A DNA stretch of 64,000 nucleotides from Phreatobacter sp. Its GTDB lineage: Bacteria > Pseudomonadota > Alphaproteobacteria > Rhizobiales > Phreatobacteraceae. Every line of letters begins with the position of its first letter. Position 1 is the first letter of the stretch. Of the stretch, positions 1-7,601 are shown in pieces. Below the pieces are notes generated by a model. That model was not told where the DNA came from, did not search any database, and was given only the letters and a program-made list of their open reading frames with translations. Position numbers and translations under genes: made by a program. The stretch is from contig NZ_JALHMP010000022.1 in assembly GCF_022843985.1 (NCBI RefSeq), forward strand, positions 16,677 to 80,676, read 5' to 3'.

Positions 1-376
1 CGCCCTTGTCGCGCTCGGCACCGGCGACCTCGAACTGAAGGCCGAACTGCACGGAGGGGTCGAAGAAGCCCTTCACCGAGTCGAAGGGCACGAGGAGACG
101 CTCGGGAATGCCGCCGAAGGACAGGCCGACCTCGAAACTGTGTTCGGTGATGATCAGGTCCCAGTACTGGTGCTGCAGCACCACGGTCATTTCCAGCGGG
201 TATTTCTCCCGCATCCGGTTGGACAGGCGCACGCCGGGAGCGCGGGTGTCGAAGGTGATGTAGAAATGATGGTCGCCGGGCAGGCCGTCGCGCGCTGCGT
301 CGACGAGGACACGGCGGACGACGCCGCGCAGGGCGTCCTGGGCCAGAAGATCGTAGCGGATGAGGTCTGTTGGCAT
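1..376 (-). CDS. sspB: SspB, ClpXP adaptor (partial, C-terminus beyond left edge)
   Basis: SspB binds the SsrA tag on proteins released from stalled ribosomes and delivers them to the ClpXP protease in the cytoplasm. The visible 125 residues begin MPTDLIRYDLLAQDALRGVV and include the family blocks FDTRAPGVRLSNRMREKYP, LQHQYWDLIITEH, FEVGLSFGGIPERLLVPF and GFFDPSVQFGL, typical of alphaproteobacterial SspB. The usual length is about 150-190 residues, so the acidic C-terminal tail that contacts ClpX lies off the window. The ATG at 376 is chosen because the conserved fold begins directly after it. The ssrA gene ends less than 100 bp upstream on the same strand. Identification is firm; only completeness is unknown. 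Confidence 0.93.
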   Translation of the reverse strand, partial: MPTDLIRYDLLAQDALRGVVRRVLVDAARDGLPGDHHFYITFDTRAPGVRLSNRMREKYPLEMTVVLQHQYWDLIITEHSFEVGLSFGGIPERLLVPFDSVKGFFDPSVQFGLQFEVAGAERDKG

Positions 377-462
377 GAGCTGGTCGATCGCAGAACGGAC
401 CCGGGGCCTTCTGTCGCGCTGGGCGGGACACCCCCTGGCCGCCGCGCCGCGGACCGGAGAGA

Positions 463-780
463 AGTGGAGGCTTCTGTTGCCAGGTGCCTCCGAACCCCGC
501 CTTACAGTGCTACCCGCAAGGACTTGATTTCGGTACTATTACCGCATTACGCGGCAACGGCCACCGGAGCATAGTTGTCGTTGGCAACTATTGAGACGGC
601 CCGATAACGGCGGAACCATGCCGAGCAAAAGCCCACCCTTTACACCCTCGTCGATCCTATTTCGCCCCCATCAGAAACGCCCCTGAAGGGCCCTTCTGGT
701 GGAGGCGCCGGGTACTGCCCCCGGGTCCGAAAGGCTTATTGCGATGGCCGTTTATCACCATAGCCGGGTTGCCCCGGCCC
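463..780 (-). ncRNA. ssrA: Transfer-messenger RNA, circularly permuted two-piece form
   Basis: The transcript order on the minus strand is acceptor piece, spacer, coding piece. The acceptor piece (about 780-697) holds a T-arm (CCGGGGGCAGTACCCGG) and ends GGCGCCTCCACCA at 697. The coding piece starts about 669 with GGGGGCGAAATAGGATCGAC. Its GGGGGCG pairs over 7 bp with CGCCTCC of the acceptor end, allowing one G-U, and so rebuilds the tRNA-like acceptor stem. The tag reading frame at 547-585 encodes ANDNYAPVAVAA and then TAA. A final hairpin (GGAGGC at 491-486 with GCCTCC at 471-466) lies near the 3' end. Spacer 670-696 is expected to be excised. The outer ends are estimated to within about 20 bases. 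This permuted layout is known for alphaproteobacteria. Confidence 0.93.
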
Positions 781-784
781 GATG

Positions 785-790
785 AATATA
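785..790 (-). promoter_or_regulatory. Likely -10 box of the ssrA promoter
   Basis: TATATT on the minus strand sits 5-10 bases before the estimated 5' end of the tmRNA precursor, in the short gap after the stop of the AsmA-like gene. The -35 region 17 bases upstream (TTTCGC) is weak. The call rests on position and the good -10 match. Confidence 0.45.
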
Positions 791-818
791 GGGGAGCCCG
801 CGCCTCAGCGAAAGGCCT

Positions 819-3800
819 TCAGCGCCGCATGCCCGGAGCAGGCCCCACGTCGACCGGCGGGGGCAGCGGCGGCAGGATCGACAGCGGCGCGCCGGTGCCG
901 GCGGGCGGGGTCGGGCGGGCGCCGTCGAGCGCCCGGCGTACCAGTCCGGGCAGATCAGTGGCGACCGGCGCGGGGGCGACGCGCGGCGCGGCGGGGCGCG
1001 GGGCGGGAACCGGTGCCGTCTCCTGGGGCGGATCCACAGACAGGACTGCGGGAGTCGCGGTCTCCCTGGCCGGCTGCGGCGTCAGGAACATCTCGGCCGC
1101 GACCGGCGGCGGCATGGGTGGCAGCGCGATCTGGACCTGGGGCGGCGGCACGGCGGTGAAGCGGGAGAAGGCGCGCTGGCGAGCGCGCTCGAGCCGGTCG
1201 CTTTCGGCCAGCCGGATCCGCAGGGCGGCGCGGTCGATCAGCCGCAGGCCGAGCCAGCCGGAGACGTCGTCTGTATCGATGCTGCGGACGGGCGCCCCGA
1301 TGGGCCCGGCGAACTGCATGGCGATGACCGGCATGGTCTCCGCCTCGGGAATCGGATCAGGCGCGATCCGGACCTGGGCGCCCAGGGTCCCGTCCCTGAG
1401 ATCGAAGCCGCCGGACCAGGTCAGGCGACCGCCCGGCACGGCAAAGGCGGCTGTGCCGGCACGCGCCGTCAGACCGACAATGCTGAGCGGCGACTGTCCC
1501 TCGCCGAGGGGGACGCCGGTTTGCAGCGCCTGGGCGAGGGACGCCCCGAAGGCCATATCGGTCATCGGCCGGTCGAGATCCTGGGCGATCTCCGCCTGAC
1601 GGGTCACGCGCGCCAGCGCCGCCGGATCGGCGCCGGTGAGGGTGGCCGCACGGAAAGCGAGGCGACCGGTGCCGTTGATGCCGGCGACGAGGGCGGCGGG
1701 CGTGGCCCCGTCGGCGGCGAGTTCGGCGGTGACAGCGAGGTCGCCAGTGGCACCCGGCCATGCCAGGGCGGCGGGGATTCCGGCCAGAGCGAGGCGGGCC
1801 GAGAGCAGTGTGCGCAGGGCGGAGCGGTCGAGCGTCAGGCTGCCGTCGAGGCGCGCCGCGCCAAGCGCCGCGCTGATGGCGCGCAGCGATGTGGCGCGGC
1901 CCTGGCGGACCAGGCGCGCCGCAAGACCGGTCAAGGCCGGGTAGTCGCCGAGGTCGACCCGGGCGATGCGGATGGCAAGATCGGCCTCCACCCGGTCGAG
2001 GATCGTGTCGCCGAAGGCTGCCGCGGCGAATTCGCCGGCGCCGGCGTCGATCAGCCAGGCCGGCCCGGACAGCAGCGCCAGCACCGCCTCGCCAGGAATG
2101 TCGCCGAGGCTCACCTCGCCGCGGCCCGACCATCCCCGACCGGACAGACGGGCGGCGACCGCCGTGGCGCCGAAGCGGCCCTCCGCCCGCTCGGTGCGCC
2201 AGTCAGCCCCCTCCGCGACCGCCGTCAGATCGAAGGTCGCCGGCAGGCGGCCGGCAAGTTCGGCGGGAACTCCGGCGAGCGGCATCAGCGTCGACACGTC
2301 GTCGGAGCGCAGCGCGGCAGCGAGCCGGGCTGCGCCGCCGGCGCCGCGATCCGCCTCGAAGGACAGGGTGCTGCCTGCGGAGACCAGCGAGCCCCTGAGC
2401 CGCGTCAGGGTCGCGTCGGGACGCTCGATCTGGGCGGAGAGCTGGGTGCGCGCCACCGGCGTCGGGGACGGTGCGGCCGTGCCGCTGACCAGCGCGAAGA
2501 TCTGGTCGGCGCGCGGCGCGTCGAGGACGAGGGCGACACGCCCGGTCAACCCGGCGGGTGCGAAGGGATCGCCGGCGCCGGCGGCGTCGATCTGGACATT
2601 GGCATCGCCGACCCGCCCCTCGATCCTGAGGCCGAGCGCCGAGCGCCCGCTCGCCGCGAAGGTGAGCCCGAGATCGGCATCAGCCAGCGAGGGAGCCCGG
2701 TCCCTTATCCATTCCGCCAGAGCCCTCGACCTGTCATCGCGCAGCAGCAGCGCGACCAGACCGTCGGTATTGGCGGCCCGCAGGCGGCCGGAGAGGCGGC
2801 CGAGCAGCGGCCCCCCGAGGCCGTCGAGGCGGCCCGTCAGGTCGAGGCCGAAGCCGGCGAGATCGCCCACCCGCAACCTTTCCGCCTCGAAGGTGCGCCC
2901 GTCGGTGGCGACGGCGAGATCGACGTCACGGGCGAGGAATCCGGCGAAGCGGGCCTGGCTGGCCCGCAACTGGATGCGGGTGTCGGTGGCCGGGTCGAGC
3001 CGGGTGCCAGCGCCGCGGGCGATGCGCAGCATGAGGTCGAGATCGAGCGCATCGGCTGTGAGTTCGGCCTGGAAGGCGTGGCGGCCGAGCGCCGGAACGT
3101 CGAGCGCGATGCGGCCCGCGGTCTGCCCGGCCGCCGTCTGCGCGGTGATGTCATCGAGCAGCAGGCGGCCGGCATCGACCGTCATGCGGGTGGTCAGGCG
3201 GAGGGGATCATCGAGGGTCCCCGGCGGCGTCGGCTGCCCGTCGAGCCAGGACAGCAGCACGCCGGGGCGCGCGGCATTGACCGAGACGGTGCCGCTAAAG
3301 CCCATCTCGCCGGCGAGCGTCACCTCCCCGGTCGCCTCGACCGCCGCATCGCCGGGCAGGCGGCCGGAAAAGGCCTTGACCAGCCAGCGGCCGCCGTCGG
3401 CCGCCATGTCGCCGCTGATGTCGCCGAGCGGCGCCCCGCCGAGGGTCGCGCCGGCAATGTCGAAGCCGACCGTCACGGGGAGGGTGCCACCGGCCAGCCG
3501 CGGCACCTCGGCCAGAAGCTGGGCGAGCACGTCGCGCGCTGTGCGCGGCGGGCCTTCGATCAGCCGGTCGAGATCGACCTGCCGGGCGGAGACGACGACG
3601 TCGAGGCCGCCCTGCGGGCCGAAATCCTGGCGCAGCGAGCCTGTCGCCCGGGCGATGCGGTCACCGGAGCCGACCTGCGCCTCGGCGCGCTGCATGACGA
3701 GGGCCTGGGCGGTGACCGCGGCCGGGCCCGAGAGCCGCCAGGGCAGACGGCCGGTCCGGCCGGTGAGGATGAGGGTGCCGTCGAAGCGCTGCCGTCCCTC

Positions 3801-4433
3801 CGCGCCGATCGTCCCCTCCGCTTCCAGTCCGGGGCCGTCGCGGCGCTCGGGAACCCGCAGCCGCAGCAGCAGGTCTCCCTGGTCGGCCAGACTCATCATC
3901 AGATGCAGCGGCAAGACGCTCTCGCCGACCGTCGCCGAGCCCTCCAGGCGCACCGGTCCGCTGACGCCACGGGATTCGCCCGCGAGCATCATGCGCTCGG
4001 CCACCAGGGTGGCGGGCCCGCTGCCCTCGGCGACGGACAGGCGCGCATTCTCGACGGTGAGCGCCTCGATGGGGAAGACGCGGCCGGGTACCTGGCCGAG
4101 CAGCAGCCGCACGTCGGCGTCGCGCAGGTGCAGGGCGTTGAGCGAGGCCTCGCCGCGCAACAGCGGCGCGACGCGCAATTCGCCATGCAGCCGGCCGATC
4201 CGCGCGCCGCTGCGCTCGGTGCCGATGACCACGTCCCGCGCATCGATGCGGATCGTGGGCAGAAGGCGGATGGAGAGGTCGCCACCAATGCGGACGGGCG
4301 TGCCGAAGAGACGCGTGGCCTCCGCCTCGATCTGCGGCTTGTAGCCGTTCCAGTCGACCAGCCAAGGCCCGACCACCGCCGTGACGATGGCGGCGATGAA
4401 GGCGAGGGCGACGGCGAGCAACGAATTCTGCAA
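819..4433 (-). CDS. AsmA-family inner-membrane-anchored protein, very long
   Basis: This is a 1204-residue protein with one N-terminal membrane anchor (about residues 5-25, LLAVALAFIAAIVTAVVGPWLV) followed by the AsmA signature VDWNGYKPQIEAEATRLFGTPVRIGGDLSIRLLPTI. The long periplasmic part is rich in beta-strand patterns and GxL motifs, as in AsmA/TamB-like proteins now thought to bridge the envelope and move phospholipids. A second AsmA-like segment lies around residues 850-1100. The last 90 residues are a Pro/Ala/Arg-rich tail ending PPPVDVGPAPGMRR. No neighbour shares an obvious pathway. The family is clear from the N-terminus; the precise role is not. Confidence 0.85.
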   Translation of the reverse strand: MQNSLLAVALAFIAAIVTAVVGPWLVDWNGYKPQIEAEATRLFGTPVRIGGDLSIRLLPTIRIDARDVVIGTERSGARIGRLHGELRVAPLLRGEASLNALHLRDADVRLLLGQVPGRVFPIEALTVENARLSVAEGSGPATLVAERMMLAGESRGVSGPVRLEGSATVGESVLPLHLMMSLADQGDLLLRLRVPERRDGPGLEAEGTIGAEGRQRFDGTLILTGRTGRLPWRLSGPAAVTAQALVMQRAEAQVGSGDRIARATGSLRQDFGPQGGLDVVVSARQVDLDRLIEGPPRTARDVLAQLLAEVPRLAGGTLPVTVGFDIAGATLGGAPLGDISGDMAADGGRWLVKAFSGRLPGDAAVEATGEVTLAGEMGFSGTVSVNAARPGVLLSWLDGQPTPPGTLDDPLRLTTRMTVDAGRLLLDDITAQTAAGQTAGRIALDVPALGRHAFQAELTADALDLDLMLRIARGAGTRLDPATDTRIQLRASQARFAGFLARDVDLAVATDGRTFEAERLRVGDLAGFGLDLTGRLDGLGGPLLGRLSGRLRAANTDGLVALLLRDDRSRALAEWIRDRAPSLADADLGLTFAASGRSALGLRIEGRVGDANVQIDAAGAGDPFAPAGLTGRVALVLDAPRADQIFALVSGTAAPSPTPVARTQLSAQIERPDATLTRLRGSLVSAGSTLSFEADRGAGGAARLAAALRSDDVSTLMPLAGVPAELAGRLPATFDLTAVAEGADWRTERAEGRFGATAVAARLSGRGWSGRGEVSLGDIPGEAVLALLSGPAWLIDAGAGEFAAAAFGDTILDRVEADLAIRIARVDLGDYPALTGLAARLVRQGRATSLRAISAALGAARLDGSLTLDRSALRTLLSARLALAGIPAALAWPGATGDLAVTAELAADGATPAALVAGINGTGRLAFRAATLTGADPAALARVTRQAEIAQDLDRPMTDMAFGASLAQALQTGVPLGEGQSPLSIVGLTARAGTAAFAVPGGRLTWSGGFDLRDGTLGAQVRIAPDPIPEAETMPVIAMQFAGPIGAPVRSIDTDDVSGWLGLRLIDRAALRIRLAESDRLERARQRAFSRFTAVPPPQVQIALPPMPPPVAAEMFLTPQPARETATPAVLSVDPPQETAPVPAPRPAAPRVAPAPVATDLPGLVRRALDGARPTPPAGTGAPLSILPPLPPPVDVGPAPGMRR

Positions 4434-4518
4434 GGCGGCACGCTCCGTGCGGACGGCGGCTTGCCGGAATGTAGGGGATGCGGCGGGGGACCGAAAGGCT
4501 GCCGCAGCCGATCGGGCC

Positions 4519-5295
4519 TCAGCGTGTCAGCAGGCCCCGCTGGCTCATGCCGAAGCCGAAGGCACCGGCGGGGGCGGCGGGCTGCAGCATCTGCACCGTC
4601 TCCGGCCGCGGCCGGCAGACCCGGCGCGTCCAGCGCGGGTCGTGGCGGGCGAGGTCGAGGTGGAAATGGTCGTAGTGGAAGGCATCGGCGCCCGGCCCGA
4701 GGACCGTGGTGAAATGATCGCAGGCCCGCACGAAGACCTCGCGCAGGAAGCCGGATTCGGCCGTGTCACCGCGCCAGTGCTGGCGGATCACCACGGTATG
4801 GCCGCTGCTGAGGATGAAGGCGAAGACATCGAGGGCATTGCCGAAGGCGTGTTCCGACATGCGGCCCGAGCGGCCGCCGCGGATGCCGCGGCAGGCATAG
4901 GAGCCGGCCTTGACCTCGACCACGGCGGCACCGAACCAGCGCTGGGCCGCCGGCTGCACCACAGTGTCGATCCAGCGGTCGACCGTCGGCACCATCTGGC
5001 AGGCGAGCGTCTGCGGCCGGTCATAGGCGACCTGCCCGCGCGCCTGGGCGGCGACCCGCAGCGGATAGTCCATGCCGCAGGTGCCGGGGCCGTTGATCGT
5101 GGTGGTGCGCTGGACATAGCGCGACATCTGCACCGCCCCCGAGGCCATGCAGCGGCTCTCGAGTTCGGAGCGCCACTGCTCGCGCCGCTCATAGGCATAG
5201 CGACCGCAGGCGGCCATCGTCAGGGCGACGGTGGCCAGGGCGAACCAGGTGAAGGCCCGGCGACCCGGGCGCTGTGTGCCGAACGCAACACTCAT
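4519..5295 (-). CDS. Extensin-like family protein, exported
   Basis: An extensin-like C-terminal-domain protein of 258 residues from the chosen start. The N-terminus MSVAFGTQRPGRRAFTWFALATVALTMAACG is a basic stretch, a hydrophobic segment and a Cys, so it is either a signal anchor or an atypical lipoprotein signal. The family core contains CGMDYPLRV, the stretch around SEHAFGNALDVFAF and HYDHFHLDLA, the latter with the His/Asp pattern of small zinc-dependent cell-wall peptidase-like folds. The frame stays open upstream to 5436, but ATG 5295 is preferred. It has GGAAAA seven bases upstream, starts the signal sequence directly, and leaves room for a promoter before the divergent cysQ. The molecular function of the family is not established. 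Confidence 0.8.
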   Translation of the reverse strand: MSVAFGTQRPGRRAFTWFALATVALTMAACGRYAYERREQWRSELESRCMASGAVQMSRYVQRTTTINGPGTCGMDYPLRVAAQARGQVAYDRPQTLACQMVPTVDRWIDTVVQPAAQRWFGAAVVEVKAGSYACRGIRGGRSGRMSEHAFGNALDVFAFILSSGHTVVIRQHWRGDTAESGFLREVFVRACDHFTTVLGPGADAFHYDHFHLDLARHDPRWTRRVCRPRPETVQMLQPAAPAGAFGFGMSQRGLLTR

Positions 5296-5452
5296 CGGCT
5301 TTTCCGAAAATGCGTGGAATGTCCCTAACGCTGTGTTCATCATCGCCGAGCCGGGTGAACAGCCTGCCAAGAAAGGCGGTGAAGAAAGTGTTGCGCGGAT
5401 GTCGCCGGACGAGACACTTCCTTCGCGGCGGCGCATCGCCTAGTCAGACAAG

Positions 5453-6268
5453 ATGGACAGCATCTTTCAGGACGCAGGCCTGCTCGACGCGCTCGGCACC
5501 CTGGCGAGCGAGGCAGGGGCGGCCATCATGGCCCATTACGGCGGTGTCGCGACGGTGAAGGGCGACGGGTCGCCGGTGACGGCGGCCGACACCGCGGCCG
5601 AAGCGGTGATCCTCGCCGGCCTCGCCCGGCTGCTGCCGGGCGTCCCCGTTCTCGCCGAGGAGGCCGCCGCCGCCGGCCATTGGCCGGTCTGCGAGGGAAC
5701 GCTCGTCGCCGTCGATCCGCTCGACGGCACGCGGGAGTTCATCAGCCAGAATGGCGAGTTCACCGTGAATATCGGGCTTGTCACTGCCGGGCGACCAGTG
5801 GCCGGCATCGTCTATGCGCCGGCGCGCGCGCGGCTGTGGATCGGGGCCGGCCGGCGGGCCGAGGCGATGGACCTGCCGCCGGGCGTGCCGATCGGCGCGG
5901 CGACCGGACGCCGCGTCATCCGCACCCGCCCCCTGCCCGCCAGCGGCCCGGTGGCACTGGTCAGCCGGTCCCATGCCGACGCCGCGACGAGCGCCTACTA
6001 TGCGGCGCGCGGCATCGCCGCCCAGCGCCCGGTGGGGTCCTCGCTGAAATACACGCTGATCGCCGAGGGCGAAGCCGATGTCAGCGCCCGCTTCGCCTCC
6101 ATCACCGAATGGGACATCGCCGCCGCCCATGCGGTTCTCGCCGCGGCGGGGGGCGAGATGACCCGCCCCGACGGCGCCCCGCTGGTCTATGGGCGGGCCG
6201 ACCGGCAGTTCCGCACCGATCATTTCGTCGCCTGCAGTGCCGCCTATGCGGCCGCCGGTCGGCGTTGA
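5453..6268 (+). CDS. cysQ: 3'(2'),5'-bisphosphate nucleotidase CysQ
   Basis: An inositol-monophosphatase superfamily enzyme of 271 residues that hydrolyses 3'-phosphoadenosine 5'-phosphate, a by-product of sulfate assimilation and sulfotransfer. The magnesium-binding residues are visible: E69/E70 in VLAEEAAA, DPLDGT at 88-93 and WD in SITEWDIAAAHAVLAAAGG near the C-terminus. REFISQNGEFTVNIGLV after DPLDGT is typical of CysQ rather than of true inositol monophosphatases. The length is normal. It is divergent from the extensin-family gene, with no sulfate-assimilation genes in the window, so it probably stands alone. Confidence 0.9.
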   Translation: MDSIFQDAGLLDALGTLASEAGAAIMAHYGGVATVKGDGSPVTAADTAAEAVILAGLARLLPGVPVLAEEAAAAGHWPVCEGTLVAVDPLDGTREFISQNGEFTVNIGLVTAGRPVAGIVYAPARARLWIGAGRRAEAMDLPPGVPIGAATGRRVIRTRPLPASGPVALVSRSHADAATSAYYAARGIAAQRPVGSSLKYTLIAEGEADVSARFASITEWDIAAAHAVLAAAGGEMTRPDGAPLVYGRADRQFRTDHFVACSAAYAAAGRR

Positions 6269-6370
6269 TTTGAGCAGGCTGCGCGTTTCGGTCGCAGTCT
6301 TTCGAGTGCGCCGGTCCCGGCAGCGAACGCCCTTGAGCCACTGCAAGCGGCCGAGCGCCGAATATCAACC

Positions 6371-6385
6371 TGACTTAAACAATCA
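6371..6385 (+). promoter_or_regulatory. Possible RirA-type iron-responsive operator
   Basis: TGA-N9-TCA (TGACTTAAACAATCA) fits the loose half-site pattern described for rhizobial RirA operators and lies just upstream of the ICE boxes of the iron importer. The motif is short and can occur by chance, so this is a weak call. Confidence 0.25.
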
Positions 6386-6399
6386 ACAATTCACAAAGA

Positions 6400-6437
6400 T
6401 TGGAGCCATTCCAATTCATTTTTTGGAGTCATTCCAA
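6400..6437 (+). promoter_or_regulatory. Two tandem Irr iron control elements (ICE boxes)
   Basis: Two near-identical palindromes, TTGGAGCCATTCCAA (6400-6414) and TTGGAGTCATTCCAA (6423-6437), have their centres 23 bp apart, about two helical turns. They match the Irr consensus TTAGAA-N3-TTCTAA at 9 of 12 positions each, with both half-sites symmetric. They lie upstream of the likely -35 box of the iron importer, at about -57 and -80 from the inferred start site. In rhizobia, sites placed this far upstream are associated with activation by Irr under low iron. Confidence 0.7.
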
Positions 6438-6452
6438 TCTTTCGGCCGCATC

Positions 6453-6480
6453 TTGCTGCGAATGGGCCGTGCGATAGGAT
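6453..6480 (+). promoter_or_regulatory. Likely promoter of the iron importer genes
   Basis: TTGCTG (6453-6458) and TAGGAT (6475-6480) have a 16-base spacing, 15 bases downstream of the second ICE box and 78 bases before the start codon of the binding protein. This is a reasonable sigma-70 match in a region otherwise free of genes. Confidence 0.45.
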
Positions 6481-6557
6481 GGGAGCCAGTGAATGCCGCG
6501 CCAAACGCGTGGTTTTCGTGATCCCGTCTGTTCGACGCAAGCCCGCTGGAGACTCCA

Positions 6558-7592
6558 ATGCTATCCTCGCCGACCCGTCGCGCCCTTCTCGGTGGCGCCG
6601 CCCTCCTTGTCGCCAGCCCGGCCCTGCTGCGCGCCCAGACGCGCACGCTCAACCTCTATTCCTCGCGGCACTACGACACGGACGAGGCGCTCTACAACGA
6701 CTTCACCCGGCAGTCCGGCTTCGCCATCAACCGGGTCGAGGCGGGCCCTGACCAACTGCTCGCCCGCATGCAGAGCGAAGGCACCAATTCGCCTGCCGAC
6801 GTGCTGATCACCGTCGATGCCGGGCGCATCGAGCGGGCCTCCTCCCTGGGTCTGCTGCAGCCGTTCGCCTCCCAGACGCTGGCCAGCCGTATCCCGGCCA
6901 ACCTGCGCGACCCCGACGGCAACTGGTACTCCTTCTCGACCCGCGCACGCGTGTTCTTCGTCGCCAAGGACAAGGTCGCGGAGGGTGCGATCCGCACCTA
7001 CGAGGATCTCGCCGACCCGAAGTGGAAGGGAAAGGTGCTGACGCGCTCCTCCACCAACATCTACAGCCAGTCCATGACCGGCGCGATGCTTGCCGCCCAT
7101 GGGCCGGAAAAGACCGAAACCTGGGCGAGGGGCCTGGTCGCCAACCTCGCCAGGCAGCCGCGCGGCGGCGACACCGACCAGATCCGGGCGGCGGCCGCCG
7201 GCGAGGGCGACGTGGCGATCTCCAACACCTATTATTTCGGCCGACTGGCGCTGTCCCAGAAGCCGGAGGACAAGGCGGTCGTGGAGAAGCTGCGGCTGGT
7301 TTTCCCCAACCAGGCCGATCGCGGCACCCATCTCAACGTCTCGGCGGCCGGCATCGCCCGTCACGCCAAGAACCTCGACGCGGCAAAAGCTTTCCTGGAG
7401 TACTTGTCGACTCCTGCCGCGCAGCGCTATTTCGCCTGGGGCAATTCGGAATATCCGGTCGTGGCCGGCGTCGAGCCGCCGCCGCAGGTCGCCGCCTGGG
7501 GCACCTTCAAGGCGGATCCTCTGAATGCCCGCGTGTTCGCCCGTAACAATGCCGAAGCCCTGAAGATCATGGATCGCGCCGGCTGGAAGTGA
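6558..7592 (+). CDS. Iron(III) ABC transporter substrate-binding protein (FbpA type)
   Basis: A periplasmic ferric-iron-binding protein of 344 residues. The signal (residues 1-26) carries TRRALLGG, a twin-arginine-like motif, then a hydrophobic run ending LLRAQ. The mature protein starts TRTLNLYSSRHYDTDEALYNDFTRQSG, the FbpA/FutA pattern. The paired tyrosines in AISNTYYFGRL are the classical iron ligands of the family. GGAG stands six bases before the ATG. The permease follows after 9 bp, so the two are co-transcribed. The ICE boxes upstream support iron control. No gene for a siderophore receptor or ATPase is nearby. Confidence 0.92.
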   Translation: MLSSPTRRALLGGAALLVASPALLRAQTRTLNLYSSRHYDTDEALYNDFTRQSGFAINRVEAGPDQLLARMQSEGTNSPADVLITVDAGRIERASSLGLLQPFASQTLASRIPANLRDPDGNWYSFSTRARVFFVAKDKVAEGAIRTYEDLADPKWKGKVLTRSSTNIYSQSMTGAMLAAHGPEKTETWARGLVANLARQPRGGDTDQIRAAAAGEGDVAISNTYYFGRLALSQKPEDKAVVEKLRLVFPNQADRGTHLNVSAAGIARHAKNLDAAKAFLEYLSTPAAQRYFAWGNSEYPVVAGVEPPPQVAAWGTFKADPLNARVFARNNAEALKIMDRAGWK

Positions 7593-7601
7593 CGACCTGT
7601 C

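Noticed and set aside
1521..4712. A 1063-codon open frame on the plus strand opposite the AsmA-like gene
   Set aside because: It is the mirror of a high-GC coding region: Gly/Arg/Gln-rich, with no family resemblance, signal or ribosome site. Similar long antisense frames at 6561-9038, 9647-11287, 14060-15916, 44219-46078 and 49424-51292 were rejected for the same reason.
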